Assembly: GCA_963971535.1 (NCBI GenBank)
Contig: OZ020585.1
Location: forward strand, 161,096,276-161,160,275
DNA from: Notolepis coatsorum
Lineage: Eukaryota; Chordata; Actinopteri; Aulopiformes; Paralepididae
Reading direction: 5' to 3'
Length of the DNA stretch: 64,000 bases
The position numbers and the translations under genes are program-made. Position 1 is the stretch's first letter; every line of letters begins with the position of its first letter. Positions 36,776 to 50,100 of this stretch are shown piece after piece. The notes under the pieces are model-generated. The model was given only the letters and a program-made list of their open reading frames with translations. It searched no databases and had not been told where the DNA came from.

Positions 36776-37499
36776 CCTCTATATACCCATAATCAACTAA
36801 TTAATCATTTCAGTCGGACACCCATCAAAGAGCCACGCCAAACATAGCTGAGAAGCAGGCTTTCATTTGAAACCAAAATAGTTTTTATTATGATTTATGA
36901 TGAATTGAAAATGGGGGACCCTGATGTAAACCAGACTAAAGTCTTTCTCTGGTCTGCATCCCCTCCTTAACAATTGTGTGTATTGAGCCGTACTGTATTT
37001 GTACCCATTCTGCAATCTGTTAATAAAATGTTCAATCAATCAATCAATCAAACTACTACACGTCTGATGGATGTTTAACTTATATCTTTATAATCTTATC
37101 AATGAGCGATCTGTCTTACATGAATGGTTATTTCAAGTCTATACAATGGCGGAAAATAAGGCGTCTGGTTCACAGCCAGGAGGAGAGGTGTCGTTGTGCG
37201 GTGCCTGTGTGTACGATGTGACATCGGTTTCGTTTCCTCTCACGGCCGGCCGGGCAATGTTGTAAGGAACGGAGGCCTGTTTGAACGGGAGTAACCCCGG
37301 CTGGTTTACCGAAAATAACCCGGGCACTGCAGCATCAGCACCAGGCGTCGGCTGCGCAGGTGCGGTCTTTTTTTAAAGAGACCGCGCATGTGCAATTCAA
37401 TAGGCCTATCTATGTGTCTATTGTTTACATCAAGACCCAAAGCATACAGTATAGTAGTAGCACATTATAAACAAGGGAGACCTTATAATGGGGTTAACA
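36776..37499 (+). mobile_element. LINE family A 3' end and unassigned sequence
   Basis: 36895-37052 is the 3' module with a TCAATCAATC tail. 37053-37499 has a small ATG frame at 37146 (MAENKASGSQPGGEV..., 39 codons) without any recognised motif. Confidence 0.6.
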
Positions 37500-37890
37500 G
37501 TTATCCAAATAGACAGTCTCCTCCACACCGTATATATATTTTCTCCCACCCACCCCCTCCTAATGTACAGTCTCCTCCCCATCATATGTATATTTTCTCT
37601 GTTAGGATCTATGAACAGTACTGTATATTTGCATATCGTATATGTCACAAATGTAACAGTACTATATACCTGTATGGCATGTATTTCCCTATGCCATAAA
37701 TGTCATGATGATTCATGTATGTTGTGTATGTCATAAATGTCACTATGAATTGAAAATGGGGGACCCTGATGTAAACAAGACAAACGTCTTTCTCTGGTCT
37801 GCATCCCCTTAACAATTGTGTGTATTGAGCCGTACTGTATTGTACCCATTCTGCAATCTGTTAAATAAAGTTTTCATTAATTCATTCATA
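37500..37890 (+). mobile_element. LINE family A 3' end
   Basis: Non-coding 3' UTR with CTCCTAATGTACAGTCTCCT repeats, the GGGGGACCCTGATGTAAACA module, AATAAAG and an ATTCATTC-type tail. Confidence 0.8.
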
Positions 37891-38118
37891 CGGGAGGAGA
37901 AGATAGAACAGTGTACAGAACATCGACATTTTTATAAAATTGTACTTGAAGGCCGAATTGTTTTCATCACATGTGCTTTTATAGCCTATTGTATCAGAGA
38001 GGGGGTGTGATATATTAGTAATCACAGCTGTTCGCCGTGTCGTTTAATTGGTTCCATATTGTGTGGAGAAATCCTCCAAAATAAGAATTCGGAATTACAG
38101 CCCGAGAGAGTTGAGCAT

Positions 38119-38262
38119 TGATTGATTGATTGACTGAAAATTGTATTAAGATATTGCAGAATGGGTACAATACAGTACAGCTCAATACACACAGGGGATG
38201 CAGACCAGAGAAAGACTTTCGCCTTGTTTACATCAGGGTCCCCCATTTTCAATTCATCATAG
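38119..38262 (-). mobile_element. LINE family A 3' end, minus strand
   Basis: Starts with GATTGATTGATTGACTGAAA and runs through the reversed 3' module. Truncated right after GGGTCCCCCATTTTCAATTC. Confidence 0.8.
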
Positions 38263-38499
38263 ACCGCGTTCAGACAAACAAAAACAACCCGTCCTTTAAC
38301 GGCAGAAACTCCCGCACGGCCCTCGGTGTGTCGCTCAGCATCCTTCGCCAATCCCACCAGCAACGCCCTGTACGGTATACGGTACCCCCCCCCCCCCCCC
38401 CAAGCAGGTGGGTGTGTGTGTGTTTGTGTCACAGTCCAGATGCACTGACCACTGACCAGTCCAGGGCAGGGAACAACACACTCATTTACGGCATGTTGA

Positions 38500-39260
38500 A
38501 TTGTCCCTTTTAATAAGAGATGCGTGTCTCCCCCCCCCCCCCCTGCAGCGCCCAGTATAACGGGACAAACGCTCCCATTCACACCTTGACCGAAATCTCG
38601 AATTCACCCCACGGACAAAAACACAAGTATTATATATACGAGCAGGTGCAGGAGCGACGAAGAAGTGACGCATCTATAGTCCCTTTACGACCAACGACTT
38701 GTGAGTTTTTTTTTTTTTTTGCACCATGAATGAAGCCCCCCCATGATGATAGTGATACCGACTATTGAGCTGCTTAAATACTGCAGACACACACGGCTGG
38801 GAGACGGCGACCAACAACAACAACACAGACAGGAGGGTGATGCGTGTGTGTGTGCGGTGCCGCGTGCGTGCGTGCGTGTGTGTGTGAGAGAGTGAGGGTG
38901 AGGGTCCTGGACGGATGGATGTAACCAGAAGAAGAGACGGAGCGTCGAGTACACCCAGACAACAAGATGACTCGATGCGCTCATAGTAGTTTCACGTCGG
39001 ACATGGTTTTAATTGCGAGGGTTGTTGGATACGGGATGCTGATGCTGCGCCGGACCGGAGACGAGGAGGCATCGAGGAGGACATCATCATCATCATCATC
39101 ATCATCACCGTCGTCCTAGAGAGAGACGCTGGGTGCAGCCGACGCCGCGGGCCATCTTTCGGCCGGGACTCCATTGGGGGATGTTGTGTCGCTGATTTTG
39201 TGGCGTTCTCCTGTGTTTTAAGAGGAATCGACTCGGCCCTGTTGCTCTTGTCTGGAAAGG
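38500..39260. promoter_or_regulatory. CpG-rich promoter-like region, possible 5' exon
   Basis: Richer in CpG than its surroundings (GGCCGGGACTCC, GCCGACGCCGCGG, CGACGAAGAAGTGACGCATC) and apparently unique apart from C, T and ATC homopolymer or microsatellite runs. On the + strand an ATG at 38966 opens 53 codons with a serine run before TAG. I do not treat this as a proven protein. It could be the first exon of a host gene continuing past the window, or a leftover GC-rich element. Confidence 0.3.
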
Positions 39261-39705
39261 GGTGCTACTCAACTGGTCGCTATATTACAACACACATAAG
39301 TATGTGCAATGCGTTAATCATGCCTATGGATGGATAAATAAGATAAAGTTGGTGTGTGTGTGTGTGTGTTTTGGATGGGGGTGGGGGCGAGTTGATTCTG
39401 CAGTTATGCATATCGGAGCAATTTGCCTAAATCTTTTGACTCATACTCTCTACTCTACTGCATGATGCACCCTCATTCTACCTGTCAATCATGTAACGTC
39501 CCCTCCCACTCTTGTTAACAACACCCTATCATCAGTTTGACGACGTGTTTTCATCATCATCTTCATTAGGATGCAGTAACAGGTAGCATGCATCTTACTT
39601 CACCGGCAAACCAATGGCCATTACTGACTGCAACACCTTGTACTCTGTTTATACCATAGAATGGACACTGTTATCCAAAGTGCCTTATATGGGCAAGTAA
39701 CTTAA
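39261..39705. other. Unassigned sequence
   Basis: A short GT run near 39352. No gene or repeat recognised. Confidence 0.4.
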
Positions 39706-40129
39706 AGGTGCTGTAAGTGGTATTTATTTTGTTAAGATAAGTGTTAAATAGCTCTGACAGCCATCACTGATATAGAGTGTCTGGTCAGTGACATGGGTCT
39801 CTCAGTCCCTCCTGCTCTGCAGTAAACACAAAATATATTTTCTGGTATCCCGTTCCCACTTTATCCAATCAGGAGAGAGAACCCTAGATATATTTTTATT
39901 TCTTATTTCAAGAAATATTGCCAAGCCACATTTGCTGCCAGTGTGGAGTTCTCTCTCCCGATTGGATAAAGTGCAAACGGGATACCAGGAAATGTATTTT
40001 GTGTTTACTGCAGAGCGGAGGGACTGGGAGACCCATGTCACTGACCAGACACTCTATATCAGTGATGGCTGTCAGAATGTAGAGCTATTATTTTAACATG
40101 TAGACAAGAACATACCTCTCACAGCACCT
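39706..40129. mobile_element. Hairpin MITE at TTAA sites
   Basis: Ends AGGTGCTGTAAG and CTCACAGCACCT, flanked by TTAA on both sides (39702-39705 and 40130-40133). Long inner arms pair over more than 100 bp (for example GATATAGAGTGTCTGGTCAG with CTGACCAGACACTCTATATC). This looks like a piggyBac-type foldback MITE. Confidence 0.8.
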
Positions 40130-40689
40130 TTAAGGGTATACATTTCCTGTAGCCCATAGGTGTGTCATCATCAAAGCCCCCTAAGTCTGGCAGACTCGAA
40201 AGGCAACTGTGGTTTCCCTCATTTACAGTCACACATGTGTACATACAGAAATAAGCACAAAAAAAGCACATGAAATCACACAGCATATAAAATCACAACA
40301 ACAAGACGAGGCAAAAAGCAAGGATAACAAATCGATTAAAACACGTACAACTTGATTGACAAAGGTTGTAGATCAAGGTTTTAAACTCTGCAACAGAGGG
40401 GATAATCTCAAGCTTTATGGTCCCCCGAGTTTGCTCTGAACAGGGTAAATCTGCATTTTGCTATGATGCCTCTCTAGCTCCTGGAATGAACTCCCACCGG
40501 TCTTTAAGGACCAGTCGGTCACTAGAACGGGCCACGCTCTGCTCCTGTGACCTACAGTATGATGACCACCGTGGCGACCGGGTCATCATTCACTACAATC
40601 ACCGCTCTCGCTAATATGACTGACTAATGCCTTACCATTTCACGTGGCAATTCCGTCCCACCCGTACGCAGTGTCCCACTGAATTGCGT

Positions 40690-40950
40690 GTGACATTTTT
40701 ACTATGGGCCACTGCACTTCCGCGTTCCATGGAGGGGGGGGAAGAGAGCACAAGGGGATAAAATGAATGAATGAATGTTGATTAGAGCCTCGACGTAAGT
40801 GGTTGTAAGTCAAATAAGACCACTTACGTAAAGGCTCTAATGAACATTCATTCATTATATCCCCTCGCGCTCCCCACTCTCTCCCATGAGCTCAAAATAG
40901 CGGAAGTGTTGCGGTGGTCTATACCCTATAGGCTCGCGTCCGCTCCAGGG
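40690..40950. repeat. Imperfect hairpin with GAATGAATG arms
   Basis: ATTAGAGCCT...ACGTAAGTGG pairs with CCACTTACGT...AGGCTCTAAT, extended outward by AGGGGATAA/TATCCCCT and GGAAGTG/CACTTCC. Probably a foldback MITE. Its exact ends are not clear. Confidence 0.65.
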
Positions 40951-41022
40951 GCGGGGGACACGCGCGAAGGCCTTCATTTCAGTAAGAGGCCAGTTAAAAA
41001 TCCTCTGCCGGTGTGTTACGTG

Positions 41023-41581
41023 GGCTTCTAGGCTGTAATGGAAATGTACTAATGGTGGGACAATCAATAAAGAGCACGAGTTCTTCTCTCCTCCTCTGTT
41101 CACCGGAGGAGCTTCCATTCCACCTAGTTGTTATAAACTACTGAGGAGTCGGTCACAGTCAACCGGTACCCATATAACTGATTATAACATGTACAATAGT
41201 GCTGTAGCTGTATATACCATATATAATATTTATGTATTTATATTTATCGCATATATATATATTGTATACGTCTTTAAACTGCTTTTTAGCATCACGTTAT
41301 TGACGACTCTCTAGGCAGGTTGGTAGTTCTCAGTTCAGGTCTTCATTGCCACAGTTCTCAAACAGGTTGCAGTGTCAGACTCATTGCTCCCCTTTCCCAT
41401 GCCCCAAGAGGGCACACGCTGGGTGCCACACCCTCTTATACCTCTCCAGGTCAGCCCGTGCACTCTCGACTCTGTCAACCCGCGGCTGGCGCGTCCAATA
41501 GCGCCGCCGCCAGCGCCGGGATGGCGGAGTGTTGAGTGACAGCTCAACTGACCAACCGACCCAAATCCCAGGGTCGGTACA
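41023..41581 (+). repeat. 559-bp direct repeat, uninterrupted copy
   Basis: Matches 42840-43093 plus 52082-52385 almost base for base (559 and 558 bp). It contains AATAAAGAGCACG and ends GGGTCGGTACA, so it may be an LTR. I saw no primer-binding site after it. It holds TTAA at 41274-41277 in the context GTCTTTAAACTGC, the unfilled form of the piggyBac target site. Confidence 0.85.
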
Positions 41582-42839
41582 TTACCCCCCCCCACAACAA
41601 AGTCTCTCGCCCCGAGAGACGAACCAAACCCACCCACAGTCACCAAAATTACCCCCCCCCAGCCGCAATGCTAGGCCAGCAGCTAGCCACGCAACGCTTC
41701 CGGTGGCTATACCTACTGCTAGCCCGACGTGCTCTGTTGGTTACCGGCGGCAACCCTCTCTGTCAGGCCCCAAGAGACGACAACCACCAAATCCCATTGG
41801 TTCCAGGTGGCTCGCGTCCTCCTGTTCCCAGACCGACAGAGAGACGCCCTCCCCAATAACAGAGACGTCTTGCTTCCCACCCCACACAATGCTATGCGCA
41901 GCTAGCTACATGGCGCTGCCGGTGGCTACACCTAATCACCGGGGCGACGCTAACTGCTAGCCCCACCCCCAATACCCGCTAAACACAGTACCTAAATCCA
42001 ACCCACACAGTACACAGACCCACACGGTTCCCAGTACTCCGTACACAGTACCCAGTACACAGTTCACAGTACCCACAGTTCACAGTACCCCGTACACAGT
42101 TCGCAGTACCCCGTACACCGTACCCCGTCAGAGAGTTCCATTTCCATCATGGCTCTACCAATGCAGAGAGTTCCATTCGACCACGGCTCTGTACACGACA
42201 TAGTTCGCTGTGTGCTCCGCACCCTCGGCACATGTCCTTATGCTCGCCGGGCCAACTCTCGCAGCGGCTCCCCAGGTCTTCCGGTCGTCCACGCCGTCGA
42301 GCCCGCCATGTGCCATGGGTGCCGCCATCTTCAACTCCGGGAAATGGCACCCCATGAAGCCTCCGTGGAACCCTCTCGCCTCCTCATGGCTCTCAACGTC
42401 CTCGTCCATGTCTCCTGACCACCCGCACGTTCCTTCTTCCTCTCTGTCCTCTTTCGACCCGCCGGCGATATCCATGCCGCTGCGCCTAGCTAGCCGCTCA
42501 CTGCAGCTAAGATAGACTTCGCTAAGCTAGCACACCTCCGTCGACTTTCCTCCGGCCACTCTTCTCCATCTTCTTCTTTTTCTCAGTCCTCTTTCGATCC
42601 GTCGCAGACTTCCATGCTGCCGCCGCGCCTAGCTAGCCAACTAACTGCAGCTAAGCTAGGCTACGCTAAGCTAGCACACCTCCGTCAAATCCCCTCCGAC
42701 GCTGAGCGAAACGTCCTCTCCTTTCCTCTCTCCCCACTTTACTTCTGACAGCAGTGTAACGTTTCTAAACTGCTTTTTAGCATCACGTTATTGACGACTC
42801 TTGAGGCAGGTTGGTAGTTCTCAGTTCAGGTCTTTATCA
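41582..42839. other. Sequence between the direct repeats
   Basis: GC-rich with C runs, a CACAGTACCC minisatellite (about 42000-42125), and an internal duplication of GCTAGCTAGCCGC-type and AAGCTAGCACACCTCCGTC segments. An extra partial repeat copy at 42770-42839 precedes the second direct repeat. No protein recognised. If the repeats are LTRs this is a non-autonomous interior. Confidence 0.55.
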
Positions 42840-43439
42840 GGCTTCTATGGCTGTAATGGAAATGTACTAATGGTGGGACAATCAATAAAGAGCACGAGTT
42901 CTTCTCTCCTCCTCTGTTCACCGGAGGAGCTTCCATTCCACCTAGTTATTATAAACTACTGAGGAGTCGGTCACAGTCAACCGGTACCCATATAACTGAT
43001 TATAACATGTACAATAGTGCTGTAGCTGTATATACCATATATAATATTTATGTATTTATATTTATCGCATATATATATTGTATACGTCTTTAACACTTTG
43101 GGTGCCGGCCAAAAATCCGGAAAATGACTGTGGGTTGCCAGGATTCCTGGACGATTCTAGCATATCTCATGATCTTAGCGGAGCTATTTCTATATTTTAT
43201 ATTATAACTATGGGGAAATGGTTGGGCTCATTTGAAGACGACAAGTTGATGTACACAATGCAAAAAACCGTTTGTTTCTGCATGTCTTCGTTCGTTCACA
43301 ATTACAAGTTAAAAAACGTCAACAAAAGATAAAAGTGGAGGTAAATTATTTAGAACAGAAGTTACAGGCACTTTTATGAAAGGTGTGCCGGCGGGGTGAT
43401 AATAGGTACTGAACGTGTTATAAAGCAATTTAGACTGGG

Positions 43440-44635
43440 ATGGATGGATGGATGGTTTGATTGATTGATTGTTTGACAGATTGTTTTATTGGTTTGATTG
43501 ATAGAATGTTTTATTGTTTTGTTGATAGTTTGATTCATAGATTGATTTGTTTGATTGATTGATTACTTTGTTGGTCATTTGATTGATAGAATGTTTGATT
43601 GTTTTGTTGATAGTTTGATTCATAGATTGATTTGTTTGATTGATTGATTACTTTGTTGGTCATTTGATTGATAGAATGTTTGATTGTTTTGTTGATAGTT
43701 TGATTCATAGATTGATTTGTTTGATTGATTGATTACTTTGTTGGTCATTTGATTGATAGAATGTTTGATTGTTTTGTTGATAGTTTGCTTGATAGAATGT
43801 TTGATTGTTTTGTTGATAGTTTGATTCATAGATTGATTTGTTTGATTGATTGATTACTTTGTTGGTAATTTGCTTGATAGAATGTTTGATTGTTTTGTTG
43901 ATAGTTTGATTCATAGATTGATTGGTTTGATTGATTGATTACTTTGTTGGTCATTTGATTGATAGAATGTTTGATTGTTTTGTTGATAGTTTGATTCATA
44001 GATTGATTTGTTTGATTGATTGATTACTTTGTTGGTCATTTGATTGATAGAATGTTTGATTGTTTTGTTGATAGTTTGCTTGATAGAATGTTTGATTGTT
44101 TTGTTGATAGTTTGATTCATAGATTGATTGGTTTGATTGATTGATTACTTTGTTGGTCATTTGATTGATAGAATGTTTGATTGTTTTGTTGATAGTTTGA
44201 TTCATAGATTGATTGGTTTGATTGATTGATTACTTTGTTGGTCATTTGATTGATAGAATGTTTGATTGTTTTGTTGATAGTTTGATTCATAGATTGATTT
44301 GTTTGATTGATTGATTACTTTGTTGGTCATTTGATTGATAGAATGTTTGATTGTTTTGTTGGTAATTTGCTTGATAGAATGTTTTATTGTTTTGTTGATA
44401 GTTTGATTCATAGATTGATTGGTTTGATTGATTGATTACTTTGTTGGTCATTTGATTGATAGAATGTTTGATTGTTTTGTTGATAGTTTGATTCATAGAT
44501 TGATTTGTTTGATTGATTACTTTGTTGGTCATTTGCTTGATAGAATGTTTGATTGTTTTGTTGATAGTTTGATTCATAGATTGATTTGTTTGATTGATTG
44601 ATTACTTTGTTGGTCATTTGATTGATATGCCTGGC
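43440..44635 (+). repeat. 85-bp satellite with 291-bp higher-order period
   Basis: The basic unit is 85 bp (words GATTCATAGATTGATT, ACTTTGTTGGTCATTT, AGAATGTTTGATTG). A higher-order unit of 291 bp (three 85-bp units plus a 36-bp partial unit starting GCTTGATAGAATG) repeats about four times. The minus strand has few stops and gives long Asn/Gln/Lys/Ile-rich frames. These follow from composition and are not evidence of a gene. Confidence 0.93.
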
Positions 44636-44769
44636 GCTAATGAACAAGTAAGTTTTATAACTACTGGTGTAGGTCCAGACAACATTATTATAAAATACAG
44701 AATACTTTACAATGCAAAAAACTTGAAACTTTGATGCCATGAACATTTTTATTGTAAAATATGTTCAAT

Positions 44770-46465
44770 AAACTGGGTGACAAGTCATCAGTACCAACCA
44801 TTGTTGCTGTGCATTATATGCTGGTAACATTCACAGTATAGGATTATGGTAATTTACCAAGACAATACCTTATAAAAAGTGAACACTGGAGGATAATCAA
44901 CCATTGTTTCAGTGCATTTAGGAGTTTGTTGGTAACATTCACAGTATAGGATTATGGTAATTTACCAATACAATACCTTATAAAAAGTGAACACTGGAGG
45001 ATAATCAACCATTGTTTCAGTGCATTTAGGAGTTTGTTGGTAACATTCACAGTATAGGATTATGGTAATTTACCAAGACAATACCTTATAAAAAGTGAAC
45101 ACTGTGATGATAACCAACCATTGTTTCAGTGCATTTAGGAGTTTGTTGGTAACATTCACAGTATAGGATTATGGTAATTTACCAAGACAATACCTTATAA
45201 AAAGTGAACACTGGAGGATAATCAACCATTGTTTCAGTGCATTTAGGAGTTTGTTGGTAACATTCACAGTATAGGATTATGGTAATTTACCAAGACAATA
45301 CCTTATAAAAAGTGAACACTGGAGGATAATCAACCATTGTTTCAGTGCATTTAGGAGTTTGTTGGTAACATTCACAGTATAGGATTATGGTAATTTACCA
45401 ATACAATACCTTATAAAAAGTGAACACTGGAGGATAATCAACCATTGTTTCAGTGCATTTAGGAGTTTGTTGGTAACATTCACAGTATAGGATTATGGTA
45501 ATTTACCAAGACAATACCTTATAAAAAGTGAACACTGGCTGATGATAACCAACCATTGTGTCAGTGCATTTAGGAGTTTGTTGGTAACATTCACAGTATA
45601 GGATTATGGTAATTTACAAAGACAATACCTTATAAAAAGTGAACACTGGAGGATAACCAACCATTGTTTCAGTGCATTTAGGAGTTTGTTGGTAACATTC
45701 ACAGTATAGGATTATGGTAATTTACCAAGACAATACCTTATAAAAAGTGAACACTGGAGGATAATCAACCATTGTTTCAGTGCATTTAGGAGTTTGTTGG
45801 TAACATTCACAGTATAGGATTATGGTAATTTACCAAGACAATACCTTATAAAAAGTGAACACTGGAGGATAATCAACCATTGTTTCAGTGCATTTAGGAG
45901 TTTGTTGGTAACATTCACAGTATAGGATTATGGTAATTTACCAAGACAATACCTTATAAAAAGTGAACACTGTGATGATAACCAACCATTGTTTCAGTGC
46001 ATTTAGGAGTTTGTTGGTAACATTCACAGTATAGGATTATGGTAATTTACCAAGACAATACCTTATAAAAAGTGAACACTGTGATGATAACCAACCATTG
46101 TTTCAGTGCATTTAGGAGTTTGTTGGTAACATTCACAGTATAGGATTATGGTAATTTACCAAGACAATACCTTATAAAAAGTGAACACTGTGATGATAAC
46201 CAACCATTGTTTCAGTGCATTTAGGAGTTTGTTGGTAACATTCACAGTATAGGATTATGGTAATTTACCAAGACAATACCTTATAAAAAGTGAACACTGG
46301 CTGATGATAACCAACCATTGTGTCAGTGCATTTAGGAGTTTGTTGGTAACATTCACAGTATAGGATTATGGTAATTTACAAAGACAATACCTTATAAAAA
46401 GTGAACACTGGAGGATAACCAACCATTGTTTCAGTGCATTTAGAAGTTTGCTGGTAACATTCACG
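44770..46465 (+). repeat. 108-bp satellite array
   Basis: About 15 units of 108-111 bp with TTTAGGAGTTTGTTGGTAAC, ACAGTATAGGATTATGG and CCTTATAAAAAGTGAACACT. Variation sits at one junction (ACTGGAGGATAATC, ACTGTGATGATAACC or ACTGGCTGATGATAACC). The first unit and a fragment near 46640 are diverged, suggesting growth from within the element. Confidence 0.95.
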
Positions 46466-47114
46466 TCACATGAACTACAGGGCATATCTTACTTGGTCTC
46501 TCGCATCGATGACTGCATTGTCCATTGATAAATGGATGAAGCGCCAGATGATCTGTGGACCAAAAAATATCCAATACATGCTTCCAAAGTATATAAATAA
46601 TAGGCCAATGGACTGCATTAGAAAAGTGTGGTATGTTACCTACAGTATATACTTTTTTAAACTGGGTGACTGTCAGCAACCATTGGTTCTGTGCAAACGG
46701 TAAAAATGAGGGGGGAAAAAGATAAATAAAAAAAAACTATATACACACACAATGCAAATTATGAATGGAGTCGATACAGCTAGATCGCTAACATAACGTC
46801 TCATCTGCAAGTGGTCCAAACATGCCTATGCAATATCGACAACCGTGGCCCAAATACATGTGTTCAACGCATTTGTCTTGTACAGAAAACAGTGCAACTA
46901 CCCATACACTATACTATACTATACTATACTACAATATACTATACTATACTATACTACACTATACTATACTACACTCAGCTAGCTATACTATGTACCGGTA
47001 CACATGGTTCTGTCTGTATCACACAATGATGGATTATTTAGAAGTAATCTGTACTTCTGTGTGCCGGATTATTTAGAAGTAGTCTGTACTTCTGTATGAC
47101 AACTAATAAAGAAA
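46466..47114. other. piggyBac interior, non-coding
   Basis: Contains an ACTAT/CTATA microsatellite at about 46905-46975, and TTATTTAGAAGTA...TGTACTTCTGT repeated twice just after the transposase stop. The minus-strand polyadenylation signal may be AATAAA-like sequence downstream of 47115. Confidence 0.5.
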
Positions 47115-50100
47115 CTATTTAGAGAAATCCCTCTTTGTGTGGTACAGAGCGAAGCATTTGTCACGATGCAGGGGGACTTTGCACGATGTGCAAAAATATC
47201 TGGTCTCACTCCTGATGCCACGCCTACTGCAGACACGACATTTCCTACACGGTAGCTTTCTCTTCGGGGTGGCTTTGTATGCAACCATTACATGCTTCAC
47301 AAAGCCACCCACTAATCTGCTCTGCGGGTCCCCCAGTGGGGCCCTAGGGTCGACACGCCCCACCTGCTCAGCCCCTGCCTCCTCCTCATCCCCACCCCCT
47401 GCCTCCTCCCCTGCCTCCTCCCCTGCCTCCGCCTCCGCCTCCATCTCCGCTGTCACCCCAGGAATCTTCTTCTCCTTACCGTCTGTGTAGGTCCGCGCCA
47501 CAGCCCTGGTGAACCGGAAGAGGTTGGAGTAATGCCCTTGTGGGTGCTTTTTTTTGTACAAGACAAACGCGTTGAAGATACATATTTGGATCAGATACAT
47601 CACAAACTTTTTGGTCCACTTTCCAGTCTTACGTGTAACCGGATAGTACGATATATTTTGATCCAGCTGATCGACGCCGTTCATGAATTTATTGTACTCC
47701 AGGACTGATGTTGGCTTGAGCATCTCCACCCTCAGCGCTTTGCCCTTCTTCTGCTTCTTCCACACCATCGCCTTTTCCATAGTGTCCTCGTGGAAGCTGC
47801 TGATGGTCTTCACGATTCTCTTATCGCGCCATGCCACGATCAGGACCTCCTTGTTGTTGACCGCAATGCGCTCCCCCACACCGATGTCACGTTTGGTAAT
47901 GTTCTTGATGATGGCTGGCTCGCCCCGGTGCTTCCTGAGGGTACCACAGACGTCGGTCCTCAACTGTCGGAGCCTGGCTGACATACGTACCGAGTTGTAG
48001 AAGTTGTCCATGTAGAGCGTATAGCCGGCCCCAGACAGACGTCCAAGCAGACCGACGACCGTGTCCCCCAGGATCGAGCCTTCCCGACAATATGGCTTAA
48101 ATGAAAAGCAATATCCTGTGCGTGATTCGCACAGGAAGTAGGACTTGATGCCATAGCGGGTGGGCTTGTTGGGGTTGTAGACCCGGAAGGTCAGGCGGCC
48201 TCGCCATGCCATCACCCCCTCGTCAATGGCGAGCTCGCGTTCAGGCTGGTACAGCTCCTTGCACCTCGTGTTTACATGGTCGACTACAGGGCGTACTTTG
48301 CACAATTTGTCTCTAACCTCCAGGGAAGTATTGTCCGCAAAGTGGAGGAATCGCCAGATCAATTGGAACCTGTTGCGTGGCATGGTATCAGAGTAGTACG
48401 GTGTGTACATCATGTCGTCAGTGGTCCACATCTGGTCCACGCGAGGCTTCCGCAGGACACTGCTAAGGAAATGGAGTCCGAGGAACTTCTTCAGCTCCTT
48501 CAATGTGAGGGGCTTCCAAAGCAGTGCCCTGCTACTGGTTAGCGTGGGGTCCAGCCGGGCAATGGACTGCTCAGCGTAGAGGTTGGACTGGGCAACAATA
48601 GAGTTCAGAAAAGCATCTGTCAGGAACAGATCCATCCATTTCGCAGGCCGGTAAGATCTGAGTGCCTTGGCGTCCTGGAGCAACCCCGGTTGGGCTGTGA
48701 AGGGGATCCTTTGAGGCACCCAGCCCTCACGAGACCAGGCATTCTCCTCTTCCTGACGGATCGCAGCCCTGCTCTTCGCTCCTCCACGACCTGTCAATTA
48801 TACAAATATACTATAACACCCCTACTGTAGACATTCATATGCCACGTAGTTACAAACTGTGTGAGTGAATGAGTGAGTGTGTGTGGGGTTCAGATGTCAG
48901 AGCTGGACGTGGTGTGGGGGTCAGAGGTCAGAGCTGGAAGTGGTGTGCAGAGTGAGGCCAACTTACCGCTCTTAGATGTGCGTTTCCGCCCTGCAACAGG
49001 TTCCGGCATGTCCAGACTAGCATCCAGTTCTAGAATCACATGATGTAATACATTACACTAGGGCAACGCATTGTCATTGTATTTACCACCATCACCACCA
49101 GACCAGGCCCTGCAGCAGCCAGTCACCACCAGGCCCAGGCCCTGCAGCAGCCAGTCACCACCAGGCCCAGGCCCTGCAGCAGCCAGTCACCACCAGGCCC
49201 AGGCTCTAGCAGCAGCCAGTCACCACCAGGCCCAGGCTCTAGCAGCAGCCAGCTACCACCAGGCCCAGGCTCTAGCAGCAGCCAGTCACCACCATGTACA
49301 ATTACCTGCAGGAGTAGAATGTGATCCTATGTCGTTGCCAGTCTCAGCGTCACTATCTGCAGGGTCTGCGCCAGAATCTGAATTGGATTAAATTCATTCA
49401 GTAAGTAAGTCTCACAAAACACAATAGTAATACATTTACACATACATAAATGTAGTTAGTACATACCCAAGCATGTTGGTGTATTGGCCCCGGATTCGGT
49501 TTCGGAGTGTTCTGCTGTGTGAACACAAAATAAATCAGCGGCCATCAAAGCATGTACATGTGTGTGTGTTGTAATCAATGGAATTTTACATATGCTACAC
49601 AACCATGCATTTAAATATAGGCCTCGCCATGTGTCCATGCCATTGTGTATGTGTGTGCTGTAATCAATGGAATTTGCATATAGAGGCCTCACCATGTACT
49701 GCGAAGTTCAAAGGTGTTGGAGAGGATGCATGTCTTTTGATCTTGTGTGTGTGTGTGTGTACACACACTGCACACACACACACACACATACACACACACA
49801 TCAAATGGCATGGGGTGAGGCATCTACACACACACACACACACACATCCATGTAACTAAATGTAGTGGCCTGTACATGCCTACTATATCTTGATTTGAAC
49901 ATGCACAAAACAATATTCACATTGCAACATACCAATTACCACGTCGACCACCACCACCACGTCGTATCATGCCCAGCATGCAACTATTATCACTTACATG
50001 ATAGCTACACACTTCAAAGAGCCACTTCAAAGGGCGTGCACATGCACACACACACACACACACGCACACAAGACAACCTAACTGTAGCACATGGTAGCGT

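Noticed and set aside
42147..42515. Overlapping open frames on both strands
   Set aside because: GC-rich repeat interior with no domain and no agreement between frames.
43620..44746. Several overlapping Asn/Gln-rich reading frames on the minus strand
   Set aside because: They repeat at the satellite periods of 85 and 291 bp and arise because the repeat has few minus-strand stops. No start context or non-repeat sequence supports a gene.
44805..46465. Regular direct repeats resembling a CRISPR array
   Set aside because: The whole 108-bp unit is repeated with no unique spacers, and it lies inside a eukaryotic transposon.
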